Source of the DNA: Bacillus sp. FJAT-50079
GTDB taxonomy: Bacteria; Bacillota; Bacilli; Bacillales; Bacillaceae_C
Assembly (NCBI RefSeq): GCF_018343515.1
Contig: NZ_JAGYPD010000004.1
Coordinates: 186,001 to 250,000, forward strand
Length of the DNA: 64,000 nt
Direction: 5' to 3'
Both the position numbers and the translations under genes were made by a program. Positions 17,965-25,757 of the stretch are shown in pieces. Below the pieces are notes generated by a model. That model saw nothing but the letters and a program-made list of their open reading frames with translations, did no database searches and was not told the origin of the DNA. Position 1 is the stretch's first letter, and the number at the start of each line of letters is the position of its first letter.

Positions 17965-18040
17965 TTGTTTACGCTTGCATGTATGGGAAAAATCGGTAAT
18001 GATAGAGAGGTATAGTACATAAAAGGAGGAATGGTTGGAG

Positions 18041-18538
18041 ATGGCATCTGTTACATTTAAAGAAAATCCAGTTACATTAGTGGGAAATGAAGTAAAAGTA
18101 GGTGATAGTGCACCAGATTTTACGGTCCTTACAAATGATTTACAAGAAGTAAAATTAAGTGACTTTAACGGAGTGCGCATCATTAGTGTTGTTCCGTCTG
18201 TGGATACAGGTGTGTGTGCTGTTCAAACAAAACGCTTCAACGATGAAGTAGCTAATCTTGATAATGTATCCGTACTAACAATTTCTGTGGATCTTCCATT
18301 TGCGCAAGCGCGTTGGGCGAATGAAAAGGGCTTAGAACAAGCGAGAATTTTCTCAGACCATCGTGACCTATCCTTTGGTGAAGCATATGGAGTCGTTATC
18401 CAAGAGCTACGCTTATTATCTCGCAGTGTTTTTGTTGTGGATAGTGATAACAAAATTGTTCATGTGGAATACGTGTCTGAAGTGACGAACCACCCAGATT
18501 ATGAAAAAGCGTTAGAAGCAGCAAAACAAGCGAAATAA
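18041..18538 (+). CDS. tpx: thiol peroxidase lacking the usual resolving cysteine
   Basis: The 165-residue protein is a clear atypical 2-Cys peroxiredoxin of the Tpx group. It has FKENPVTLVGNEVKVGD at the N-terminus, the peroxidatic cysteine in PSVDTGVCAVQTKRF, and ELRLLSRSVFVVD. The resolving cysteine, which lies in the ARWC segment of the B. subtilis and E. coli proteins, is replaced: the sequence reads QARWANEKGLEQ. The protein therefore has only one cysteine in total. It would still reduce peroxides but needs another thiol for recycling. A start at ATG 18041 fits the family N-terminus (MA.ITFK); a TTG at 18035 is possible. Terminators lie on both sides, so it is a single-gene unit. Confidence 0.95.
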   Translation: MASVTFKENPVTLVGNEVKVGDSAPDFTVLTNDLQEVKLSDFNGVRIISVVPSVDTGVCAVQTKRFNDEVANLDNVSVLTISVDLPFAQARWANEKGLEQARIFSDHRDLSFGEAYGVVIQELRLLSRSVFVVDSDNKIVHVEYVSEVTNHPDYEKALEAAKQAK

Positions 18539-18544
18539 TCAACT

Positions 18545-18575
18545 TTGCCTCGGAAACTGATTCCGAGGCAATTTT
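18545..18575 (+). terminator. tpx terminator
   Basis: TTGCCTCGGAA (18545-18555) pairs perfectly with TTCCGAGGCAA (18561-18571), followed by TTTT. Confidence 0.88.
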
Positions 18576-18673
18576 CCCTCAATTCAAACCTCTTTCAAAA
18601 TAGGGCTTAATCCTTGTTTTTCGCACGGTCAGAGCGTTAAAATATAGATTGATGCGAACGAGGAGGCAAGATC

Positions 18674-19666
18674 ATGAAATTAACCCCCATGGAAAGTTTA
18701 TTTTCCGTATTTGATGAAACAGCATCCATCTTACAAGAAGAACTTGAATGTACATATTTAGAGGCTCTAGCCGAAACGGGCGAAAACCTTTTTCAAGTAA
18801 CGGTTTTACAAGAAGAAATAAGTGAAGTGACTAAGCGTCGACTTCAAAAGAAATACGATGAGATCTCTTTAGACGCCTTTGACGCCGAGGATATTCGCAA
18901 AGCGTATCAAATGGCAATTTTAAAAGGAATGAAGGGTCATGTACAAGCGAATCATCAAATGACACCTGATTCAATTGGATACATCATTAGTTATTTGACG
19001 GGGAAATTTTTAGGCGAACGTGATCAGTTGACCATACTAGATCCGGCTGTTGGAACAGGCAATTTATTATCAACGATCTTCAATCGCCACGGTGAATCGG
19101 AGCATATTCAAGCATATGGTGTCGATGTGGATGATCTGCTAGTGAAGCTCGCCTACGTAGGTGCAAGCTTGCAAAAACAGCATATTGAACTTTTTCATCA
19201 AGATGGGCTTGGACCGTTATTCATCGATCCCGTTGATGCGGTCGTTTGTGACTTGCCTGTAGGCTATTATCCAAATGATGAACAGGCGGCATCTTTTCAG
19301 CTTCATAGTGATGAAGGACATGCTTTTGCCCATCATTTATTTATTGAACAAAGCATTCAATATACGAAGCCAGGCGGTTATTTGTTTTTCTTGATTCCAA
19401 ATGATTTATTTGAATCTAAAGAAGCGAGAAAGCTCCATGAATATTTGCAAAAAACAGCACATATTCAAGCTGTCATTCAATTGCCATTATCTATGTTTGC
19501 TAATGAGCAAGCAGCAAAGAGTATATTCATCCTTCAAAAGAAAACAGCTGACAGCAAGGCTCCAAAAGAAGTATTACTCGCATCCCTCCCGAAATTGTCA
19601 AACAAAGCTGCACTTGATACAATGCTTCATGGGATGGAAAAGTGGTTTAAAGAAAATAAACAATAG
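18674..19666 (+). CDS. ytxK: YtxK-type N6-adenine methyltransferase-like protein
   Basis: The 330-residue protein has an N-terminal helical region and a class I methyltransferase domain with the SAM site [18 protein letters not shown]. The catalytic loop reads [12 protein letters not shown], a variant of the (N/D)PP(Y/F) motif of N6-adenine enzymes. In B. subtilis YtxK lies just before ackA, as here, with only 13 bases between stop and start, so the two are probably cotranscribed. The substrate is not known. No restriction partner or specificity subunit is present, so it is probably not a restriction-modification enzyme. GAGGAGGC precedes the ATG. Confidence 0.9.
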   Translation: MKLTPMESLFSVFDETASILQEELECTYLEALAETGENLFQVTVLQEEISEVTKRRLQKKYDEISLDAFDAEDIRKAYQMAILKGMKGHVQANHQMTPDSIGYIISYLTGKFLGERDQLTILDPAVGTGNLLSTIFNRHGESEHIQAYGVDVDDLLVKLAYVGASLQKQHIELFHQDGLGPLFIDPVDAVVCDLPVGYYPNDEQAASFQLHSDEGHAFAHHLFIEQSIQYTKPGGYLFFLIPNDLFESKEARKLHEYLQKTAHIQAVIQLPLSMFANEQAAKSIFILQKKTADSKAPKEVLLASLPKLSNKAALDTMLHGMEKWFKENKQ

Positions 19667-19679
19667 GAAGGTGCTAATC

Positions 19680-20867
19680 GTGGCAAAGATTTTTGCAGTT
19701 AACGCCGGAAGTTCTTCATTGAAATTCCAGCTTTTTAATATGCCGAGTGAAGAGGTTATCACAAAAGGGATGATCGAGCGAATTGGTTTACTAGATTCTG
19801 TTTTTGTTATGTCTGTCAATGGTGAAAGACATAAGGAAACATTGGATATTGCCAACCATGAACAAGCAGTTGAGATGTTGCTTAACCGTCTTACTTCATT
19901 AGGTGTCATCCAATCACTTGATGAGATTGAAGGAGTAGGACATCGAGTGGTTCACGGTGGTGAAATTTTCGATGAATCTGTATTAATCACAGATGAAATA
20001 TTGGAACAAATTGAGGGGCTTTCTGAGCTTGCACCACTTCATAATCCAGCAAATATAACTGGAATAAAGGAATTTAGCAAAGCATTGCCGAATGTTCCAC
20101 AAATTGCAGTATTTGATACAGCATTTCACCAAACAATGCCAGATAGCTCTTACTTATACAGTCTTCCGTACGAGTATTATGAGAAATATGGCATTCGAAA
20201 ATATGGATTCCACGGCACATCACATAAATATGTGTCTGAGCGTGCGGCTGAGTTACTAGGAAGACCGCTCTCTCAACTACGTCTTATCTCCTGTCACCTT
20301 GGAAATGGAGCTAGTATTGCTGCCATTAAAGGTGGAAAATCGATCGATACGTCAATGGGCTTTACACCTTTAGCGGGAGTAACAATGGGAACAAGATCAG
20401 GAAACATCGACCCAGCCCTTATTCCGTTCTTGATGGAAAAGACAGGAAAAACAGCGGATGAAGTTTTAGATGTCCTTAATAAAAAATCAGGAATGCTAGG
20501 TGTTTCTGGATTTTCAAGTGACTTGCGTGACATTACAATCGAAGCAGCGAATGAAAATCATCGCGCAGAATTAGCGCTTGATATTTTTGCCGATCGTATT
20601 CACAAATATCTTGGTTCTTATGCAGCGAAAATGGGTGGAGTTGACGCGATTATTTTCACAGCTGGAATCGGAGAGAACAGTGATGTTATCCGTGCAAAAG
20701 TATTAAAAGGACTTCAATTTATGGGTGTTTATTGGGACCCAGACCTGAATAAAATCCGCGGGGAAGAAACGTTCTTGAGTTACCCGCATTCACCTGTAAA
20801 AGTAATCGTGATTCCAACGGACGAAGAAATCATGATTGCAAGAGATGTTGTAAGGTTGTCTAATTAA
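19680..20867 (+). CDS. ackA: acetate kinase
   Basis: The 395-residue protein has both acetokinase signatures: [17 protein letters not shown] at the N-terminus and [14 protein letters not shown] in the middle, plus the nucleotide-binding [12 protein letters not shown]. It makes ATP from acetyl phosphate (or the reverse), completing overflow metabolism to acetate. The start is GTG 19680, which follows GGAAGGTG and gives the family length; a long in-frame extension upstream lies inside ytxK and is not used. No terminator is seen after the stop codon. Only nine bases separate it from the following regulator gene, which begins the accessory block, so read-through into that regulator is likely. Confidence 0.97.
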   Translation: MAKIFAVNAGSSSLKFQLFNMPSEEVITKGMIERIGLLDSVFVMSVNGERHKETLDIANHEQAVEMLLNRLTSLGVIQSLDEIEGVGHRVVHGGEIFDESVLITDEILEQIEGLSELAPLHNPANITGIKEFSKALPNVPQIAVFDTAFHQTMPDSSYLYSLPYEYYEKYGIRKYGFHGTSHKYVSERAAELLGRPLSQLRLISCHLGNGASIAAIKGGKSIDTSMGFTPLAGVTMGTRSGNIDPALIPFLMEKTGKTADEVLDVLNKKSGMLGVSGFSSDLRDITIEAANENHRAELALDIFADRIHKYLGSYAAKMGGVDAIIFTAGIGENSDVIRAKVLKGLQFMGVYWDPDLNKIRGEETFLSYPHSPVKVIVIPTDEEIMIARDVVRLSN

Positions 20868-20876
20868 TAAAACAGG

Positions 20877-21527
20877 ATGAGCAAAGGATGTGGTTTTCTG
20901 AGCCAGCTTCAATCATACATTCCACTGATAGATTTTATCGGGCGTTTTCTTGGTACTGATGCCGAAATCATTTTATATGATATGAAAACGAAAAAGGCGG
21001 TCTATGTTAAACATTCATTTACTGATGAAACAAAAGTTGGTATGGATCTTCCTAGTATTGAAAGAAAATTCATTAAGGAACAGGTTTTCAATGAGACGGA
21101 TTCATTGTTAAACTACCGTGCTTTGTCATCGGAGAGAAAAAAACTAAGATCGGCAACCCATTTTATTAAAAACGAAGAAGGGGAGCTAATGGGAGTTTTA
21201 ACGATAAATTTAAAAGTAGATGAATTAATCGAACTCCGTGATATCATTAACAGACTCATCAGTGGCTCAGAAAAAACGGCGCAGACAGATCAATACATCT
21301 TTGAAAATTTTGAGCTATCGTTTGAAGACATGATGAATAATACAATCCAAGAAGCGCTCACCAAGTTTAATTTGCCGCCGGATCGGTTGTCTCATCATGA
21401 GAAAATGGAATTGATTCGAATGTTAGACGAAAAGGGTACCTTTTTAATAAAAGGATCCGTCACAGAACTTGCCAAAATTTTAAATACGACTGAAACAACC
21501 GTATATCGTTATATAAATAAATTATAA
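20877..21527 (+). CDS. YheO/DauR-type transcriptional regulator (PAS_6 sensor with HTH)
   Basis: The 216-residue protein has the two domains of the YheO family. The N-terminal YheO-like PAS domain (residues about 10-120) has SYIPLIDFIGRFLG, and FIKNEEGELMGVLTINLKVD in its later part. The C-terminal helix-turn-helix (residues about 165-216) has VTELAKILNTTETTVYRYIN. Characterised relatives such as DauR respond to a small metabolite and repress a catabolic operon. It precedes the seven-kilobase cluster in the same direction and has its own terminator at 21535, so it is the likely local regulator. Its ribosome binding site is weak (acaggatg), and it starts nine bases after ackA, suggesting coupling to ackA. 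The ligand is unknown. Confidence 0.85.
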   Translation: MSKGCGFLSQLQSYIPLIDFIGRFLGTDAEIILYDMKTKKAVYVKHSFTDETKVGMDLPSIERKFIKEQVFNETDSLLNYRALSSERKKLRSATHFIKNEEGELMGVLTINLKVDELIELRDIINRLISGSEKTAQTDQYIFENFELSFEDMMNNTIQEALTKFNLPPDRLSHHEKMELIRMLDEKGTFLIKGSVTELAKILNTTETTVYRYINKL

Positions 21528-21534
21528 ATTTGCG

Positions 21535-21580
21535 AAAGAGTAGAAGATAGAAGCATTTGCTTTTATGTCTACTCTTTTTT
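21535..21580 (+). terminator. terminator after the YheO-like regulator
   Basis: AAAGAGTAGA (21535-21544) pairs perfectly with TCTACTCTTT (21568-21577), then more T residues. It separates the regulator from the catabolic genes. Confidence 0.85.
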
Positions 21581-21601
21581 GAATTTAATTTTCGGAATAT
21601 G

Positions 21602-21630
21602 TTGAATAATGTAAACCGTCATGTTAATAT
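21602..21630 (+). promoter_or_regulatory. candidate sigma-A promoter of the catabolic cluster
   Basis: TTGAAT (21602-21607) and TAATAT (21625-21630) are 17 bases apart. This lies after the regulator's terminator and 46 bases before the first enzyme gene. Confidence 0.6.
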
Positions 21631-21640
21631 TTTAATACGG

Positions 21641-21656
21641 TGTAAATATTTTTACA
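21641..21656 (+). promoter_or_regulatory. candidate operator of the catabolic cluster
   Basis: TGTAAA-N4-TTTACA is an inverted repeat just downstream of the candidate -10 box. A second dyad ACCGT (21615-21619) / ACGGT (21637-21641) spans the -10 box. Either could bind the upstream YheO-like regulator. Binding is inferred from position only. Confidence 0.4.
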
Positions 21657-21675
21657 GTAGTTGGAGGGGAACAGA

Positions 21676-23061
21676 ATGAAATATATGACAGCGGAACCAT
21701 TTCGAATAAAAGTAGTTGAAAGAGTAAAAAAAACAACGAAAGAAGAACGACAAAAATGGTTAAAAGAAGCAGGTTATAATGCATTCAAGTTAAAAGCTGA
21801 AAATGTATATATAGATTGTATAACGGACAGCGGGACATCAGCGATGAGCAGCGAACAATGGTCGGCGATGATGCTTGGGGATGAATCGTATGCCGGGTCA
21901 AAAAGTTTCTATAAACTTGAAAAATCAGTCCAAGATATATTTGGGATGCCATTTGTCCAACCTACTCATCAAGGTAGGGCAGCGGATTATATTATGGCAA
22001 AGTTATATGCTAAGGAAGGAAAATACGCGATAGGAAATATGCATTTTGATACATTTAGAGGAAATGCGGAAGTGTTAGGTGCTCTCGCAGTAGATTATGT
22101 TGTTGATGAAGGGAAAGATACCACAAGTCCAGCTCAACCATTTAAAGGGAATATTGATTTGAAGAAAATGGAAAGATTAATTGAAGAAAAAGGATCGGAC
22201 CAAATATCGGTTGTTATTATCACAGTTACTTGTAATAATAATGGCGGTCAGCCGGTTTCTATGGAAAATATTCGTGAAGTAAGTGAATTAGCGAAAAGCT
22301 ACAACATTCCAGTTGTTATTGATAGCGCTCGATTAGCTGAAAATGCCTATTTTATTCAACAAAGAGAGGAGGGCTATCAAGATAAGTCAATCAAGGAAAT
22401 TACTCGGGAAATGTTTTCTTATTGCGAAACAGCCACAATGAGTTCGAAGAAAGATGGAATGGTCAATATTGGTGGTTTATTTGTTACACGCAATGAGGAA
22501 ATATTTAAACACGCTCAGCAATTAGCAATCGTTCATGAAGGCTTTATTACATATGGTGGTTTGGCTGGTCGGGACCTTGAAGCACTTGCTGTTGGTCTTC
22601 AAGAAGGATGCGATCAACAATATCTTGAATACAGAATTAATCAGGTGAAATATTTAGGCGACCAATTGCTTGAGAGAGGTGTCCCAATTATTGAACCCAC
22701 AGGCGGGCATGGAGTATATGTCGATGGGAGAAGGTTTTTTTCTCATATACCCCAGCATGAATTTCCGTCGCAAAGACTTGTTACAGCTCTTTATGAAGAG
22801 GCGGGAGTACGAGCAGTTGAGCTAGGCGCTTGTGCGTTTGGTTCTAAAGACCCCGTTTCGGGAGAGCCAATATGGCCGGAAGTTGAGACGATGAGAATTG
22901 GACTTTCAAGAAGAGTATATACAAATAGTCATATGGATGTCATCGCAAATGCGCTTGGCGATATTTATGAAAAAAGAGATCAATATAAAGGTATGAAACT
23001 TGTTTATGAAGGTCCGATCACTTCATTAAGACATTTTACCGCGGGATTTGAGCTTCTATAA
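21676..23061 (+). CDS. tryptophanase/tyrosine phenol-lyase family beta-eliminating lyase
   Basis: The 461-residue PLP enzyme shares most landmarks of tyrosine phenol-lyase and tryptophanase: TDSGTSAMSSEQWSAMM, GDESYAGSKSFYKLE, PTHQGRAADYIM, D216 and R219 in VIDSARLAENAYFI, and the PLP lysine K259 in MSSKKDGMVNIGG. RRVYTNSHMDVIANAL near the end follows the carboxylate-binding arginine. From memory, the position of the phenol-lyase threonine is Asp (F124-D125), and the phenol-binding Arg is Leu (VRAVELGA), so the pocket is closer to tryptophanase. There is no tryptophan-rich leader peptide and no tryptophan permease, so plain indole production is not implied. It starts the cluster, and ATG 21676 has TTGGAGGGG. 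The substrate is unknown; an S- or O-linked serine- or cysteine-type compound is a guess. Confidence 0.85.
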   Translation: MKYMTAEPFRIKVVERVKKTTKEERQKWLKEAGYNAFKLKAENVYIDCITDSGTSAMSSEQWSAMMLGDESYAGSKSFYKLEKSVQDIFGMPFVQPTHQGRAADYIMAKLYAKEGKYAIGNMHFDTFRGNAEVLGALAVDYVVDEGKDTTSPAQPFKGNIDLKKMERLIEEKGSDQISVVIITVTCNNNGGQPVSMENIREVSELAKSYNIPVVIDSARLAENAYFIQQREEGYQDKSIKEITREMFSYCETATMSSKKDGMVNIGGLFVTRNEEIFKHAQQLAIVHEGFITYGGLAGRDLEALAVGLQEGCDQQYLEYRINQVKYLGDQLLERGVPIIEPTGGHGVYVDGRRFFSHIPQHEFPSQRLVTALYEEAGVRAVELGACAFGSKDPVSGEPIWPEVETMRIGLSRRVYTNSHMDVIANALGDIYEKRDQYKGMKLVYEGPITSLRHFTAGFELL

Positions 23062-23100
23062 AAGTGACAAAAACTAGAATTGATTAATGGAGGTTTCACA

Positions 23101-23820
23101 ATGAAAAAATATATTAAAATTGCTGCTGGTCTTGCACATGTAGATTATGGTCATATTGCAGATATTGTAAAAGAAGCATCTAATGCGGGCGCGGATTATA
23201 TTCATTCAGATGCGGCAGATATGTATGATTTAAGAAACCAACAGTTAATGGGAGGACATCAAATTATTGAAGGCATCCGTCCGGTTACAGATAAGCCGAT
23301 TGAATGCCATATTTATACGCGTGAATGTGACAGGCTCTTTATAGAAAAAATTGCTGAAGCTGGAGCCAATATGCTTATTATTCCTGCCGAACAATTTCTA
23401 GGAGCGCCGCTAGCATACATCATTAATTATTGCCGTGAATTTGGCATGAAGGTTGGGCTGACTATCGGTTGTTACACGCCTCTTTCTTTTGTTGAAGAAG
23501 CTATTTACGATATTGATCGCTTGCATATTGTCGTTCACGGTGTGGACGAAACAGATGGACGCGATAACTGGGGATGGCGCAGATCATCGCTCGATTTAGT
23601 TCGACGGGCTCGAGCGCTTATTAACGAAAAAAATCCAACATGTGAGTTAGCCGTAGATGGAGGATTAAGAGCGAATAATTTATCAGACATGGTAGCTGCA
23701 GAACCAGATGTCATCGTTCTTTCTTCAGGAATTTTCAAACATCCGGAAGGCATTACAGCGGGTGTGAAAGCATGCAGAGAAGCGATTGATCAAGCAAGTA
23801 TTGAACACTTTGGAGAATAA
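23101..23820 (+). CDS. ribulose-phosphate 3-epimerase-like TIM-barrel protein
   Basis: The 239-residue protein follows the Rpe fold. The four residues that bind the metal in true epimerases are kept at the expected places: H35 and D37 in YIHSDAADMYD, H70 in IECHIYTRE, and D186 in ELAVDGGLRANN. The usual MDG-F-PN motif after D37 is missing, and the loop between H70 and the phosphate site differs. It is therefore a divergent epimerase or aldolase-like enzyme acting on a phosphorylated sugar, not a housekeeping Rpe. ATG 23101 with AATGGAGG is preferred over the upstream TTG 23080. It lies between the lyase gene and the alcohol dehydrogenase, 13 bases from the latter. Confidence 0.75.
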   Translation: MKKYIKIAAGLAHVDYGHIADIVKEASNAGADYIHSDAADMYDLRNQQLMGGHQIIEGIRPVTDKPIECHIYTRECDRLFIEKIAEAGANMLIIPAEQFLGAPLAYIINYCREFGMKVGLTIGCYTPLSFVEEAIYDIDRLHIVVHGVDETDGRDNWGWRRSSLDLVRRARALINEKNPTCELAVDGGLRANNLSDMVAAEPDVIVLSSGIFKHPEGITAGVKACREAIDQASIEHFGE

Positions 23821-23833
23821 AGGGGGAAAGAAT

Positions 23834-24994
23834 ATGGAATTTTCCTTTTTCTCGCCTGTGAAAGTTCATTTTGGCTCTGGTGAGAGACTGAACGTTGGAT
23901 TATATACAAAACAATATGGACATCACTGTCTGATTGTTCGGACGCCAATGAAAGATCAGAAGCGCGAGCAGCTGTTTAACGATATGACGCAAAATCTAGT
24001 GCAAAATGGAATTGCATTTTCAATTTTCGATCAGGTGATTCCTAATCCGACTACGGAAATAGTGGATAAGGGAGTTAAGATCGCAAATGAAAACAATGTT
24101 GATTTTGTGATCGCTTTTGGCGGCGGATCAACGATAGATGCTGCTAAAGCGATTGCATTATTAGCGATCAACCCGGAGTTAAGTTGGGATGAAAGTTTTG
24201 CAGAATTCTCAAACCCATTTAAAGACACGGATCAAACAAGAAGAGCGTTGCCGATCGTGGCGATTCCAACTACATCGGGAACGGGCTCGCATATTACCCA
24301 AGCAGCAGTCATTACAGATAGTGCTAAAAGCGAGAAGGTTACACTATTTCAATCTTGTCTTATTCCTAAACAAGCCATAGTGGATCCTCAATTGATGATA
24401 ACTGTACCAACTAAAGTGACAGCAGCGACTGGTTTTGACGCGCTTTGCCATTCGATTGAGAGTTATTTAAATCCAAGGGCGTCAGCTTTAACAGAATTGC
24501 TTTCTTTAGAGGCAATTAAGATTATAGTAAAATCTTTGCCAGAGCTTCTAAACGATCCATTAAATCTTTCTCTAAGAGAGCATATGGCATATGCTGATAC
24601 TCTTGCTGGAATATGTCTATCGAATGCGGGAGCGGAAGCACCGCACCCAATTGCTGAAATAATTAATGGCTATTATCCAGCTTTAGCGCACGGAGAGACG
24701 CTAGCTTATATTTATCCGCGTTTCATGGAACATGCAAGTGAGCAAAACGAAGTCAAGATAAAAGATCTTCTTGCTATATTTGAAAATTACAAACCCGAGG
24801 GTCACTCTCACACTTTAAGTGAAATAACGTTTGCTACATTTACATTATTTATTCAAAAGCTTGGTTTATCTTCAACACTTGAAGGATTAGCTTTGGATGA
24901 TCGGATGGCAAAAGAAATAATGAGTAAGCTTAGTTTCAATATGCCGATCACGAATGCCAATCAAATGAAAGAGATCTTTTCAAAGAGTATGTAA
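23834..24994 (+). CDS. iron-containing alcohol dehydrogenase family protein
   Basis: The 386-residue protein has the group III (iron-type) dehydrogenase layout. The N-terminal part carries the nucleotide-binding AFGGGSTIDAAKAIAL and the PTTSGTGS motif. The metal site is formed by D in TGFDALCHSIESYL and by histidines in NAGAEAPHPIAEIINGYY and LAHGETLAYIYP. In most Fe-ADHs a further His lies in the first of these blocks, and all expected ligand positions appear present. It should reduce or oxidise an alcohol, aldehyde or sugar-alcohol phosphate with NAD(P). AAGGGGG precedes ATG 23834. Given the company it keeps, a sugar-derived aldehyde or ketone is the likely substrate. Specificity cannot be read from sequence. 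Confidence 0.88.
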   Translation: MEFSFFSPVKVHFGSGERLNVGLYTKQYGHHCLIVRTPMKDQKREQLFNDMTQNLVQNGIAFSIFDQVIPNPTTEIVDKGVKIANENNVDFVIAFGGGSTIDAAKAIALLAINPELSWDESFAEFSNPFKDTDQTRRALPIVAIPTTSGTGSHITQAAVITDSAKSEKVTLFQSCLIPKQAIVDPQLMITVPTKVTAATGFDALCHSIESYLNPRASALTELLSLEAIKIIVKSLPELLNDPLNLSLREHMAYADTLAGICLSNAGAEAPHPIAEIINGYYPALAHGETLAYIYPRFMEHASEQNEVKIKDLLAIFENYKPEGHSHTLSEITFATFTLFIQKLGLSSTLEGLALDDRMAKEIMSKLSFNMPITNANQMKEIFSKSM

Positions 24995-25001
24995 TGCATT
25001 G

Positions 25002-25069
25002 GATGATGCTGTTTTCCTAAGAAGGTCAACAGTATCGTCTAACATATGACAGTTGTGTAACCGCTGTCA
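25002..25069 (+). other. two consecutive hairpins inside the catabolic cluster
   Basis: GATGATGCTGTT (25002-25013) pairs with AACAGTATCGTC (25028-25039) with G-T pairs, and GACAG (25049-25053) pairs with CTGTC (25065-25069). No T run follows either one. They could be mRNA processing or stabilising structures separating the first three enzyme genes from the last three. Confidence 0.5.
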
Positions 25070-25109
25070 AAATAATGGTAAATTGATTCGCGAAGAAGGG
25101 AGTTAACAA

Positions 25110-25757
25110 GTGAAATATTTTATAGATTCCGCCAATGAGGAAGAAATACAATTAGCGTTACAAATGGGAGTAGTAGGGATTACTTCAAATCCATCACTTT
25201 ATGCGAACGAAAAAGTGAATCTTCTGCACTTTCTTGAAAAATACAAAACTGAAGATGTGTTATTAACAGGAGAAGTCATTGGAAATCATTTAACGGAATT
25301 GTATGATCAAGCCCAAAACATACAATCGATTTCAGATCAAATTATCTTGAAGCTTAATTATTCGGCAGAAAGCTTGCAATTCATAAAGGAAGTATCTGGA
25401 ACAGGTATTATAACTGCAGTAACCCTTGTATTCGATATCAATCAAGCCCTTATGTCTATGCAAGCTGGAGTAGATTATCTTTTTCTCTTTGTAGCGAGAA
25501 ATGAAGATGTGGGGAAAGATGGCATTGGATTTATAAAAAATGTTGCTGAGATTATTGTTAAGAACGGTTATAAAACAAAAATAATCGCTGCAAGCCTACG
25601 AAATCAAAGGCAGTTGGAACAGGCAGCTCTATATGCGGATTATGCGGCGGTTCCGTATTTACTTATCGAGGATAGTTTTCGTCACTCGCTGACAGTTTCC
25701 GGTAATGAAAAATTTCAAAAAGATTTAATTAGCAGCCTTGAGGTGGCATCAAAATGA
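25110..25757 (+). CDS. transaldolase / fructose-6-phosphate aldolase-like protein
   Basis: The 215-residue protein is a small transaldolase-family barrel. Conserved features are FIDSANEEEI with the substrate Asp, GITSNPSLYANE, LTGEVIG, the Schiff-base lysine K81 in QIILKLNYS, TAVTLVFDINQAL, DYLFLFVARNEDVGKDG and IIAASLRNQRQ. The length agrees with the FSA/TalC group (215-220). It should cleave or form a carbon-carbon bond in a sugar phosphate through a Schiff base. It may be an aldolase specific to this pathway rather than a pentose-phosphate enzyme. The start is GTG 25110 after GAAGGGAG. Its end overlaps the next gene by four bases (ATGA). Confidence 0.85.
   Translation: MKYFIDSANEEEIQLALQMGVVGITSNPSLYANEKVNLLHFLEKYKTEDVLLTGEVIGNHLTELYDQAQNIQSISDQIILKLNYSAESLQFIKEVSGTGIITAVTLVFDINQALMSMQAGVDYLFLFVARNEDVGKDGIGFIKNVAEIIVKNGYKTKIIAASLRNQRQLEQAALYADYAAVPYLLIEDSFRHSLTVSGNEKFQKDLISSLEVASK

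Noticed and set aside
18674-19666. Restriction-modification system based on the YtxK methyltransferase
   Set aside because: No nuclease or specificity subunit is adjacent, and the gene is in its conserved core position before ackA.
19401-19679. N-terminal extension of acetate kinase
   Set aside because: It overlaps ytxK coding sequence, while GTG 19680 has a good ribosome binding site and gives the normal family start.
21611-21624. cre site at the accessory cluster promoter (TGTAAACCGTCATG)
   Set aside because: The central CG of cre is displaced, so the match is too poor to claim CcpA control.
21676-23061. Classical tna operon
   Set aside because: There is no leader peptide with the TnaC pattern and no tryptophan transporter, and the neighbours are sugar-phosphate genes.
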